Origin: Bacteroidales bacterium
GTDB taxonomy: Bacteria; Bacteroidota; Bacteroidia; Bacteroidales; Bacteroidaceae
Length of the DNA: 64,000 nucleotides
Direction of reading: 5' to 3'
NCBI GenBank assembly: GCA_015060965.1
Contig: SUXN01000007.1
Span: forward strand, 1 to 64,000
Shown: positions 49,554-57,479 of the stretch, piece by piece
Layout: each line of letters begins with the position of its first letter
How positions within the stretch are numbered: the first letter of the stretch is position 1
The notes under the pieces: model-generated
Told to the model about the DNA's origin: nothing
Seen by the model: the letters and a program-made list of their open reading frames with translations, nothing else
Databases searched by the model: none
Program-made: the position numbers and the translations under genes

Positions 49554-51752
49554 ATGAGACGAGAAAAACTGTTCAAATATCTTTCATTCGGTCTTTTTGC
49601 CGTGATAACAGCCATTCTTATGGTTGCCACCATAATGGAGAAACTCTACGGCACGGAATATGCGCTGGAGAATATCTACTGCGCCCACTGGATGATTGCA
49701 CTGTGGACAGCAGCCACCCTCTCGGCCATTGTATATATACTGCAACGCAAGCTGCACAGGCAGCCGGCTACCCTGTGTCTTCATCTTTCCTTTGCTGTCA
49801 TTCTCATAGGAGCACTCGTGACGCACACTACAGGCAAGCAGGGACAGACACACCTGCGCATAGGCGAGCTTACCAACCAATATGTGCTACCCGACAGCAC
49901 AATAGAGAAACTGCCGTTCAGCATCTCACTGCACGGCTTTGAGGTAACACGTTACGCAGGTACCCAAGCCCCCATGGACTTTATAAGCACAATCGTTATA
50001 TATGACAACGAGCGCATTGAGGGCACTGTATCCATGAACAACATCTTCAAGCACCGCGGATACCGTTTCTACCAGTCGGGATATGACAATGACGAGAAAG
50101 GAACGTTCCTCTCAATCTCATACGACCCGTGGGGAATAGGTATCACATACGCAGGCTATGCGATGCTGCTATTGTCGATGATGTTGTTTTTCGTTCAGCC
50201 GGACAGCCGTTTCCGTGCCGCATTGCGCAAAGGTGGCGTTGCGCTACTTCTGATATTTGCATCAGCGACAGCCAATGCCCGGGAAATGCCACAGACACTG
50301 CCTCGGGATGTTGCAGAGAAATTCTGCGACATATATGTCAGGTATAACGACCGTATATGTCCATTGCAGACACTCGCCATTGACTTTACGGCAAAAGTAT
50401 ACGGCAAAAGGAGCTACAAGGAGTACACCGCCGAACAGGTCCTATGCGGCTGGTTCTTCTACTACGACGAGTGGAAAAACGAGCCAATGATAAAGATAAA
50501 AGGCACAGAGGTAAAAGAGACGCTCGGAATAAATGGCGACTATGCGGCGCTTACCGACTTTACAAACTGCGACGGCTATAAATTGGAAACCGCCCTACGC
50601 GAAAAAGACAACCGTAAAGTAAAGGATTTTGCCGCTGCCAACGAGAAGTTCAGCATAATCAGCATGCTCTGCACCGGCACTCTGTTGAAAATATTCCCAT
50701 ACACAGAAAAAGAGACAGACGGCATCACATGGTACTCCTTTGCCGAAAGGCTCCCGTTGGAGATAGAGCCCGACCGGCAACTTTTCATCAGCAAGAGCAT
50801 GGGCCTCATTGCCGAGAAGGTAGCGATGTGTGACTATGCAAGTGTAGAAACCATTGCCGCAAAGATAAGGCAATACCAGACAAAAGAGGGAGGCAACAGT
50901 ATACCCGGCGAGGTCTCATTCAAGGCCGAGAAGCTCTACAACAGCATCAACGGCAACCGCCCGCTTGCAATGGCATGCCTCACAATAGGTATTGTACTCT
51001 TTTTCATAATGTGCGTGCATACAAAAGAGAGCAAGGCAAAGCGCGTTGCCGCCATTATACTGAAAACCGTTGCATGGGGTATTGTTGCATACCTGACATT
51101 GCAGATACTCCTGCGCTGGCACATAAGCGGACACGTTCCCCTTGCCAACGGTCACGAAACAATGATGTTCATGGCGTGGTGCAGCATGTCGCTCACCCCC
51201 CTGCTTGCCGGCAGGATGAGGATGATGCTACCTTTCGGCTACATCGTGTGCGGATTCACACTGCTTGTGGCCACAATGGGCGAGGCAACACCACAGATTA
51301 CCCCCTTGATGCCCGTGTTGCAGTCACCGTTGCTGTGCATACACGTTCTTGTTATAATGATTTCATACACTCTTTTGGCAGTCACCATGCTCAACGGCAT
51401 TGCAGCAGTAGCAATAAAGGTAACCCGCAAGAATACAGAAGAGGAGATTGCCGAACTGCAGAGAACAAGCATCCTCATGCTCTACCCTGCCGTGTTCCTG
51501 CTCACTGCCGGAATATTCATCGGAGCCGTATGGGCAAACGTATCATGGGGACGCTACTGGGGCTGGGACCCCAAGGAGGTGTGGGCACTCATCACCATGC
51601 TCGTCTACAGCGCCGCCCTGCACAGCGGCTCGATAAAGGCAATGCGTCGCCCGATGTTCTTCCATATATACTGCATACTCGCATTCCTGACAGTGCTCAT
51701 CACCTACTTTGGCGTCAACTTCATCCTGGGCGGCATGCACAGCTACGCGTGA
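49554..51752 (+). CDS. ccsBA: Fused ResB/CcsA cytochrome c assembly protein (System II)
   Basis: 732 residues from MRREKLFKYLSFG; an upstream frame extension crosses the terminator and is rejected. The N-terminal ResB (CcsB) part has membrane helices and a periplasmic domain (about 100-450). The C-terminal CcsA part has NGHETMMFMAW, HVLVIMISYTLLA and the haem-handling WGRYWGWDPKEVWALITML motif. It exports haem and attaches it to CxxCH sites. Lying directly behind a di-haem protein gene, it may be dedicated to that cytochrome. Confidence 0.93.
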   Translation: MRREKLFKYLSFGLFAVITAILMVATIMEKLYGTEYALENIYCAHWMIALWTAATLSAIVYILQRKLHRQPATLCLHLSFAVILIGALVTHTTGKQGQTHLRIGELTNQYVLPDSTIEKLPFSISLHGFEVTRYAGTQAPMDFISTIVIYDNERIEGTVSMNNIFKHRGYRFYQSGYDNDEKGTFLSISYDPWGIGITYAGYAMLLLSMMLFFVQPDSRFRAALRKGGVALLLIFASATANAREMPQTLPRDVAEKFCDIYVRYNDRICPLQTLAIDFTAKVYGKRSYKEYTAEQVLCGWFFYYDEWKNEPMIKIKGTEVKETLGINGDYAALTDFTNCDGYKLETALREKDNRKVKDFAAANEKFSIISMLCTGTLLKIFPYTEKETDGITWYSFAERLPLEIEPDRQLFISKSMGLIAEKVAMCDYASVETIAAKIRQYQTKEGGNSIPGEVSFKAEKLYNSINGNRPLAMACLTIGIVLFFIMCVHTKESKAKRVAAIILKTVAWGIVAYLTLQILLRWHISGHVPLANGHETMMFMAWCSMSLTPLLAGRMRMMLPFGYIVCGFTLLVATMGEATPQITPLMPVLQSPLLCIHVLVIMISYTLLAVTMLNGIAAVAIKVTRKNTEEEIAELQRTSILMLYPAVFLLTAGIFIGAVWANVSWGRYWGWDPKEVWALITMLVYSAALHSGSIKAMRRPMFFHIYCILAFLTVLITYFGVNFILGGMHSYA

Positions 51753-51767
51753 AAAAACATCCGGCCA

Positions 51768-52535
51768 TTATCCCATTTTGCCTGTGAGATAGGCTTTGGT
51801 ACGTTCATCCGAAGGATTGGAGAACAATGTGGCCGTATCGCCATATTCAACCAGTTCGCCAAGATACATGAACATCGATTTTGAGGATATACGCATTGCC
51901 TGGCCCATATTGTGAGTAACAATAAGGATAGTTACCTCCTTTTGAAGTTCCTGCATCAGTTCCTCGATATGCGCTGTCGCTATCGGGTCAAGAGCCGAGG
52001 TCGGTTCGTCCATCAGTAGCACATCGGGCTTCATGGCCAATGCGCGGGCAATACAGAGACGCTGCTGCTGACCACCGGAAAGGAATGTGCCTTTCTTGTT
52101 CAGAACATCCTTGACCTCGTCCCAAAGTGCAACACTCTTCAGGCAGCGTTCAACGGTTTCGTCCTTCTCGGTTTTTGAAAGACGGATGCCGTTAAGTGCA
52201 TAACCGGAAAGCACATTGTCATAGATACTCATAGTGGGGAAAGGTGCAGGTCGCTGAAAGACCATACCTACCCTGCGACGTACATCTATCGGCTCCATTG
52301 AGAGGATATTTTCTCCATTCAACAAAATCTCGCCATCTACACGGATATTGGGATAAAGGTTATGCATCAGGTTTACAGCACGCAACAATGTACTTTTACC
52401 ACAACCAGAGGGACCCATTATAGCAGTTATACTGTTTTTATCGATGGCAGCCGATACATATTTCACTGCCATCGTCTGCTTGGTATATGATACACAAGTT
52501 TTGTTGAATTCAAGTATAGGTGTTACTGATTCCAT
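51768..52535 (-). CDS. pstB: Phosphate ABC transporter ATP-binding protein
   Basis: 255 residues. Walker A GPSGCGKST (41-49), FQRPAPFPTMSIYDNV typical of PstB, signature LSGGQQQR and Walker B VLLMDEPTSALDP. It powers uptake through PstCA. Overlaps the pstA end by 13 bases. Its stop is 15 bases from the convergent ccsBA stop with no terminator in between. Confidence 0.97.
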   Translation of the reverse strand: MESVTPILEFNKTCVSYTKQTMAVKYVSAAIDKNSITAIMGPSGCGKSTLLRAVNLMHNLYPNIRVDGEILLNGENILSMEPIDVRRRVGMVFQRPAPFPTMSIYDNVLSGYALNGIRLSKTEKDETVERCLKSVALWDEVKDVLNKKGTFLSGGQQQRLCIARALAMKPDVLLMDEPTSALDPIATAHIEELMQELQKEVTILIVTHNMGQAMRISSKSMFMYLGELVEYGDTATLFSNPSDERTKAYLTGKMG

Positions 52536-53389
52536 TTTTTTGCAAGATACTTAGATAAAAGATTCAATGTAAGAACAAATAATAACAAGAAGAGTGATGC
52601 GCCCCAAATCAGTTCCTGGAGATTAGGGTCATTGAAGAACTCCCATATAAGCAGAGGAACTGCCGATATCGGCTTGTCAACCGCAAAGCGGATGAATGAG
52701 CAGCCGAGTGCGGTAAACATTAGCGGTGCCGTCTCGCCAATTACGCGCGAGATTGCCAACAATACGCCGGTAAAGATACCGCCGAAAGCAGCGGGAAGCT
52801 GTACTTTAAGCATTACACGGGCACGGTTTCCACCGAGAGCCAGCCCCGCCTCCTTGAGTGACGTAGGCAATATCTTCAATGTCTCTTCAGTAGAACGGAT
52901 AATCAGCGGCAACATCATGATAAATAGTGCCACGCTACCGGCAATGGCCGAGTAACCTTTCATTGGAACAACCACCCATATATAAACCACAATACCGATT
53001 ATGACCGAGGGGGTTCCCTGCAACAGGTCGGTAAGATAACTCACTGTCTGGGCAAATCTGCTTTTGGGATTCTCCGCCAGAAATGCACCGCATAAGATGC
53101 CTACCGGGATTGCTACAACCGCAGCCATGCCAAGCATCAGCATTGTTCCTACAATTCCGTTTGCAATACCGCCGGGGATAGGTTCACCGGCCTCAATTGC
53201 TTTCATTGCCTTGTATGCTGTTGGAGTAGGCTCGGTGAAGAAGGACCACGAAAGTTGGTCGTAACCACGCAGGAACACCTCTCCCAAAATGGCAAACAGA
53301 GGGACAGCAGTAAGGGCTGCCAGCAAACATACGGCCCATAGCAACGCTTTATCCTTTGCCAGACGATTCCTGATTTTCAACTTTTCCAT
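52523..53389 (-). CDS. pstA: Phosphate ABC transporter permease
   Basis: 288 residues with about six membrane segments. The permease loop for PstB contact is visible as LKEAGLALGGNRARVMLKVQLP. Co-transcribed between pstC (2-base gap) and pstB (overlap). Confidence 0.95.
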   Translation of the reverse strand: MEKLKIRNRLAKDKALLWAVCLLAALTAVPLFAILGEVFLRGYDQLSWSFFTEPTPTAYKAMKAIEAGEPIPGGIANGIVGTMLMLGMAAVVAIPVGILCGAFLAENPKSRFAQTVSYLTDLLQGTPSVIIGIVVYIWVVVPMKGYSAIAGSVALFIMMLPLIIRSTEETLKILPTSLKEAGLALGGNRARVMLKVQLPAAFGGIFTGVLLAISRVIGETAPLMFTALGCSFIRFAVDKPISAVPLLIWEFFNDPNLQELIWGASLFLLLFVLTLNLLSKYLAKKWNQ

Positions 53390-53391
53390 AG

Positions 53392-54249
53392 TTATGCTAT
53401 TCTTGCGCGTTTAATCATTATTTTACCTATCATATTGATGAATGCCGTAATCAGGAACAGTATCAGGCCTATGGCAATCAGTGACGAGAGTCTCAAGTCA
53501 TCAGCCTCACCGAACTGGTTGGCAATGATTGATGCCATTGAGTTACCCGTTGATGTGATTGAATCGGGGATGTTGTTCGTATTACCGATAAGCATCGTTA
53601 CAGTCATTGTCTCGCCCAATGCACGGCCAATCGCCAGGATATAAGAAGAGAAGATACCTGAGCCGGCAACAGGGAACACTACTTTACGGATAACTTCGGC
53701 ATGAGTTGCGCCAAGGCTGTATGCACCCTCTTTGAGCTCATTCGGCACCATTTTTATAAACTCGGCACTCAGCGAGGCTGCGTAAGGAACAATCATAATG
53801 GCCAACACTAACGAAGCTGTAAGCACGCCTGAACCTTGTGGTGAAATATTGAGCGCCATAATCAGAGGGCGCAAAGTGTAGAAGCCCCATAAGCCATATA
53901 TAATGGATGGTATACCGGCCAACAAGTCCGTTACAGTGCTCAACACGGCAGCAATACGTGTCCCTTTGAAATACTCACCTACAAACAATGCTACGGGCAG
54001 CGAAAACGGGATACAGAACAAAAGGGCAAGCAACGTAGTCATCAGAGTACCCGTAATGAACGGCAGTGCACCGTACTGTTCCGCTCCTTCCGTGTAGCTC
54101 CACTCCGAAGAGGTCAGGAACTTAAAGAACCCGAAATGCTCGAATGCCTCGTACGCGTCAGTGACGAGGGCGTAGACTACGCCCCCGCACACTATCGGCA
54201 TTATCAATGCTGCTGCGAACAATAGGATTTTGTATAACTTATCGCTCAT
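53392..54249 (-). CDS. pstC: Phosphate ABC transporter permease
   Basis: 285 residues with six membrane segments and the EAA-type loop LKEGAYSLGATHAEVIRKVVFP, followed by GSGIFSSYILAIGRALGETM, a PstC hallmark. Starts 9 bases after pstS. Confidence 0.95.
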   Translation of the reverse strand: MSDKLYKILLFAAALIMPIVCGGVVYALVTDAYEAFEHFGFFKFLTSSEWSYTEGAEQYGALPFITGTLMTTLLALLFCIPFSLPVALFVGEYFKGTRIAAVLSTVTDLLAGIPSIIYGLWGFYTLRPLIMALNISPQGSGVLTASLVLAIMIVPYAASLSAEFIKMVPNELKEGAYSLGATHAEVIRKVVFPVAGSGIFSSYILAIGRALGETMTVTMLIGNTNNIPDSITSTGNSMASIIANQFGEADDLRLSSLIAIGLILFLITAFINMIGKIMIKRARIA

Positions 54250-54258
54250 AACGTTTTA

Positions 54259-55320
54259 TTATTGCAACATTGGGATTCCGTCATATGTCACAGTCTTTAG
54301 ATTCTTAAGGCTCAACTCCTTGGCTTTAGCCGGTAGCGGAGCATAATGCACCTCCGATGTAATCTGTTGCGCCTCGTCCGAAAGGATGTACTCCAAGAGG
54401 TCAAGTGTTGCCAAAGCCTGCTCCTTTGTACGGTCGGAGTAGTTCTGTTCCTTGTATATTATCATCCAAGTGAAGGTTGAAATCGGGTATGCACCGGCAG
54501 CATCCGAATTTGTTATTGAACAACGGGTATCGGCTGGAATTTCACCTGATGCGGCAGCCGAGATCGATGCTGATGACGGCATAACAAACTCACCTTTCTG
54601 ATTCTCGACACATGCATAAGGTATCTTCTGTGCAAAAGCATACTCCGAGCCTACATAGCCGATTGAGTTCTTTGTCTGTTTGATGACACCTGCCACACCG
54701 GGATTTCCCTTTGCAGCCTGTCCGGCAGGAAAGTCAACCGATTTACCGGCACCATATTTTGAAGCCCACATAGGACTTACCTTGGTAAGGTAATCAGTGA
54801 ACACGAATGTTGTACCTGAACCATCGGAACGATATACAGGGATGATAGTCTCCTCCGGGAGCTTTACATCGGGATTGAGAGCAGCCAAACGCTCATCGTT
54901 CCACATCTTTATCTCACCGGCAAAGATGTCCGCGATAATCTCACCTGACAGTTTCAATTCATTTACGCCATCAAGATTGTAGGCAACAACCACAGCGCCC
55001 ATACAGGTTGGGATATGTACTACAGGATCCATCTCTGCCATCTCCTTGTCCGAAAGAAAGGCATCGCTGCCTGCAAAATCTACAATCTTGTCACGAAGGT
55101 TCCGTACGCCTCCGCCCGAACCTATACCACCATACGCTACCTGGTCACCGCCGAGCTGTCCGAACTGCTCGAATACCACATTGTAGAAGGGGAGAGGGAA
55201 TGTAGCACCCGCACCGGAAAGTTCCTGCGGTGCACGACCGCCATTGTTCTCTTTACTGCCGCAAGCCACAAAAGCAAGTGCAACAGCCAATATCATTACT
55301 GATGATAGAATCTTTTTCAT
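54259..55320 (-). CDS. pstS: Phosphate-binding lipoprotein
   Basis: 353 residues; lipobox FVAC (Cys20) followed by GSKENNGG, without acidic +2/+3 residues, so retained facing the periplasm. Phosphate-binding segments: SGAGATFPLPFY, FAGSDAFL, and RSDGSGTTFVFTDYL. It delivers phosphate to PstCA. It lies 26 bases downstream of the porin gene and shares its Pho-box promoter. Confidence 0.96.
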   Translation of the reverse strand: MKKILSSVMILAVALAFVACGSKENNGGRAPQELSGAGATFPLPFYNVVFEQFGQLGGDQVAYGGIGSGGGVRNLRDKIVDFAGSDAFLSDKEMAEMDPVVHIPTCMGAVVVAYNLDGVNELKLSGEIIADIFAGEIKMWNDERLAALNPDVKLPEETIIPVYRSDGSGTTFVFTDYLTKVSPMWASKYGAGKSVDFPAGQAAKGNPGVAGVIKQTKNSIGYVGSEYAFAQKIPYACVENQKGEFVMPSSASISAAASGEIPADTRCSITNSDAAGAYPISTFTWMIIYKEQNYSDRTKEQALATLDLLEYILSDEAQQITSEVHYAPLPAKAKELSLKNLKTVTYDGIPMLQ

Positions 55321-55346
55321 ATAATATTTATTTTAGATATTTTTAT

Positions 55347-56327
55347 TTAAAACCCGAAGTAACAACTCACATATGCATAGTGTCCGTTCTTTGCCCCGTC
55401 AGCCTTTGGCATTGTCATTCTGAAATTAGGAGCAATCTTCACATACTTACCGAGCTTGAACTGTGCACCGAAGATAGCAGCCGACTCATCCTTGGAGATG
55501 TTCCAGTCATCTTTAGAGTACAAGTCATCGAAGCGGGCATAAAGGTCGGCGGTTTTTGTAAGACGGGCCGAAGCAAACAGTGAATATCCATACTGGTCGG
55601 CACCATCAGCATATGAGGCGTTCCACATCTGGTTATACTCTGCACCAAGCGTAAACTTCTCGTGCTTGTAACCGACAAATGCAGCCAAGTTTGTAATATC
55701 CTTCTTGCCATCTTCGCCACTCTCGTTCAGACCGCCATAAACACGGACCTGGAGACCTTTGACCGGGGTAAGAGTCAGACCCAGGCCATAATTGAGTCCA
55801 TCGTTCTTTTGAATCTTCTTGTAGCCCTCGCCATTCACAATGATAGCATCAGCAGATAGCCAATCAGCGAATTTGTAGGCTACAGAGAGACCTAAATCGG
55901 CACTGCTGCCGAATTTGTACTCATCCTGAAAAGACTTCATAACGTAACGGTAGCCCCAGAATTTCTCCTGAAAGTTGAACTGGGTAGTAGAGATAAGACC
56001 GCCAGAGAGTGTAAGATTTCCGCTCTTCCACTGTACCTGTGCATTCTTGATATAGGCAATGCGCTGATAGTCATTGACATCTGAAGACTTGCCGATATCC
56101 ATTACAGCTTTTGCAGACAGACCCTTGCCGAAGTTGTATTCATAGCCCAGATAGCTACGCTCCAGCTCAAAGCCACGGTCATCATTATCAGCCCCGAAAC
56201 CAGTGTGGAAATTACCGAACACCTGAACAATCGCTTTGCCCTTGGGATCCTCTGTCTTGGCATTCTGCGCCTGTGCGCCGATGCCGATGCAGGTTAAAAA
56301 ACCTGCCAAAATCAGTTTTGTTTTCAT
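55347..56327 (-). CDS. Phosphate-starvation outer-membrane porin (OprO/P-like)
   Basis: 326 residues from MKTKLILAGFLTCIG; a longer frame from 56381 crosses the promoter. Signal peptide to AQA/AQN, then a barrel with IVQVFGNFHTGFGAD at the start and a C-terminal aromatic end (YVSCYFGF). Position at the head of the pst operon behind a Pho-box-like promoter suggests phosphate passage across the outer membrane. Confidence 0.88.
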   Translation of the reverse strand: MKTKLILAGFLTCIGIGAQAQNAKTEDPKGKAIVQVFGNFHTGFGADNDDRGFELERSYLGYEYNFGKGLSAKAVMDIGKSSDVNDYQRIAYIKNAQVQWKSGNLTLSGGLISTTQFNFQEKFWGYRYVMKSFQDEYKFGSSADLGLSVAYKFADWLSADAIIVNGEGYKKIQKNDGLNYGLGLTLTPVKGLQVRVYGGLNESGEDGKKDITNLAAFVGYKHEKFTLGAEYNQMWNASYADGADQYGYSLFASARLTKTADLYARFDDLYSKDDWNISKDESAAIFGAQFKLGKYVKIAPNFRMTMPKADGAKNGHYAYVSCYFGF

Positions 56328-56356
56328 AGTCTTTTGTCTCATTAAATTTGACACTG

Positions 56357-56392
56357 CAAAAATATCGGGAAGACATTTCATAAATGTTACAA
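56357..56392 (-). promoter_or_regulatory. Predicted Pho-box promoter of the porin-pstSCAB operon
   Basis: On the minus strand, direct repeats TTGTAAC (56386-56392) and ATGAAAT (56375-56381) are 11 bases apart and followed after 10 bases by the -7 box TATTTTTG (56357-56364). No -33 TTTG is present, as expected for an activated promoter. The same layout occurs at 60358-60393. Confidence 0.7.
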
Positions 56393-56435
56393 AACAATTA
56401 GGCTTTAGTGAAATACTTGTTCACGATATAAATGT

Positions 56436-56472
56436 ATTCCCCTTGTCAGAAATCACTTCTAACAAGAGGAAT
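56436..56472. other. Hairpin downstream of the metallophosphatase gene
   Basis: Eleven-base arms with one mismatch (ATTCCCCTTGT/ACAAGAGGAAT) surround a 15-base loop. No T tract on the minus side, so only possibly a terminator of the operon ending at 56523. Confidence 0.35.
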
Positions 56473-56522
56473 CAAATGCTCGGGACAAACAGATAAGTTA
56501 AAGAAACCTCTATGGTACTTTG

Positions 56523-57458
56523 TTATTTGCTTCTCTTTACAGTGTGCAATACTTTACCGTTCTTGTCTATCATATGTACGCACAACTCCTTCTCATCAGC
56601 AGCAATGACCAAGAATCCCGGTTCAGGACTACAAAAGACTGTATCCTCCAAAGGCATCACTTTACGGCTCAGTGAAGCTGATGAATTCACCACATAATTA
56701 ATACCGTCTCCCTCTACTTGAAGATGCTGGAAATTATGTATATGTCCACATAGATACATTGCAACCTGTTTGTGCTTGGCCAGTACCCTACCCAATGTGT
56801 TCTGCATATCCTCACGTTCACTTGCATCTTTCGGGGTTTCTGCATAAATAGGATGATGTCCTACAACAATTACCCAATCTTCCTTGGATGAGGTAAGTAC
56901 GGAATCCAGCCATGCCAATTGTTTTGCATTATCCTGCTTGCAGGCATCAGGATATTTTTCACTCTCTTTTCTGTACTTGCTCATCAATGGAGTGGTGTCC
57001 ACCATAACGAAACGCACGGTAGTGCCGTCTTCTTCATAAACTTTAGTATAATATCTTGCAGGCATGTTCCAACGACGGCTCTTATTCGAATAATCCATAA
57101 CGGCCTGCGTGTTGCCACGATACTCATGGTTTCCCAAAACGGGGAGCCAATCTATCATCAGTTCAGGATGACTATATACGAGTTCATAATTGGTCATCCA
57201 TAACGGGTCATCCACGCTCTGTACACCATCAAAATGATGTATATCTCCTGCTGCAATTATACACTCCGGCCCAATTTCTTCTGCCATTATTCCCATTAGT
57301 TCCGCTATCGGTTTCTGGTCGTAATACCCATTTCGCCCCAGATCACTGGCCAGAAAGAAATTGGCATTTTTCTTTAACGAACTCCAGGCCTCATAATTTT
57401 GCGCAAATGCTCCTGCAGAAAGGATAAGAGCAATTGCCAATGTCATTAACTTTTTCAT
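56523..57458 (-). CDS. Secreted metallophosphoesterase (purple acid phosphatase-like)
   Basis: 311 residues from MKKLMTLAIA (a Met two codons earlier at 57464 is also possible). Signal peptide to FAQ (about 20). Metallophosphoesterase motifs in order: SDLGRNG (Asp39), AAGDIHHF (Asp72), GNHEY (Asn110-His111), GHHPIY (about 200-205), GHIHNFQH (His239, His241). The pattern is closest to tartrate-resistant acid phosphatases. It should free phosphate from organic esters in the periplasm or outside. It starts about 20 bases after the TonB receptor stop, so it shares the Pho-box promoter. Confidence 0.92.
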   Translation of the reverse strand: MKKLMTLAIALILSAGAFAQNYEAWSSLKKNANFFLASDLGRNGYYDQKPIAELMGIMAEEIGPECIIAAGDIHHFDGVQSVDDPLWMTNYELVYSHPELMIDWLPVLGNHEYRGNTQAVMDYSNKSRRWNMPARYYTKVYEEDGTTVRFVMVDTTPLMSKYRKESEKYPDACKQDNAKQLAWLDSVLTSSKEDWVIVVGHHPIYAETPKDASEREDMQNTLGRVLAKHKQVAMYLCGHIHNFQHLQVEGDGINYVVNSSASLSRKVMPLEDTVFCSPEPGFLVIAADEKELCVHMIDKNGKVLHTVKRSK

Positions 57459-57479
57459 TGTCATATTGTTTATTTGAAT

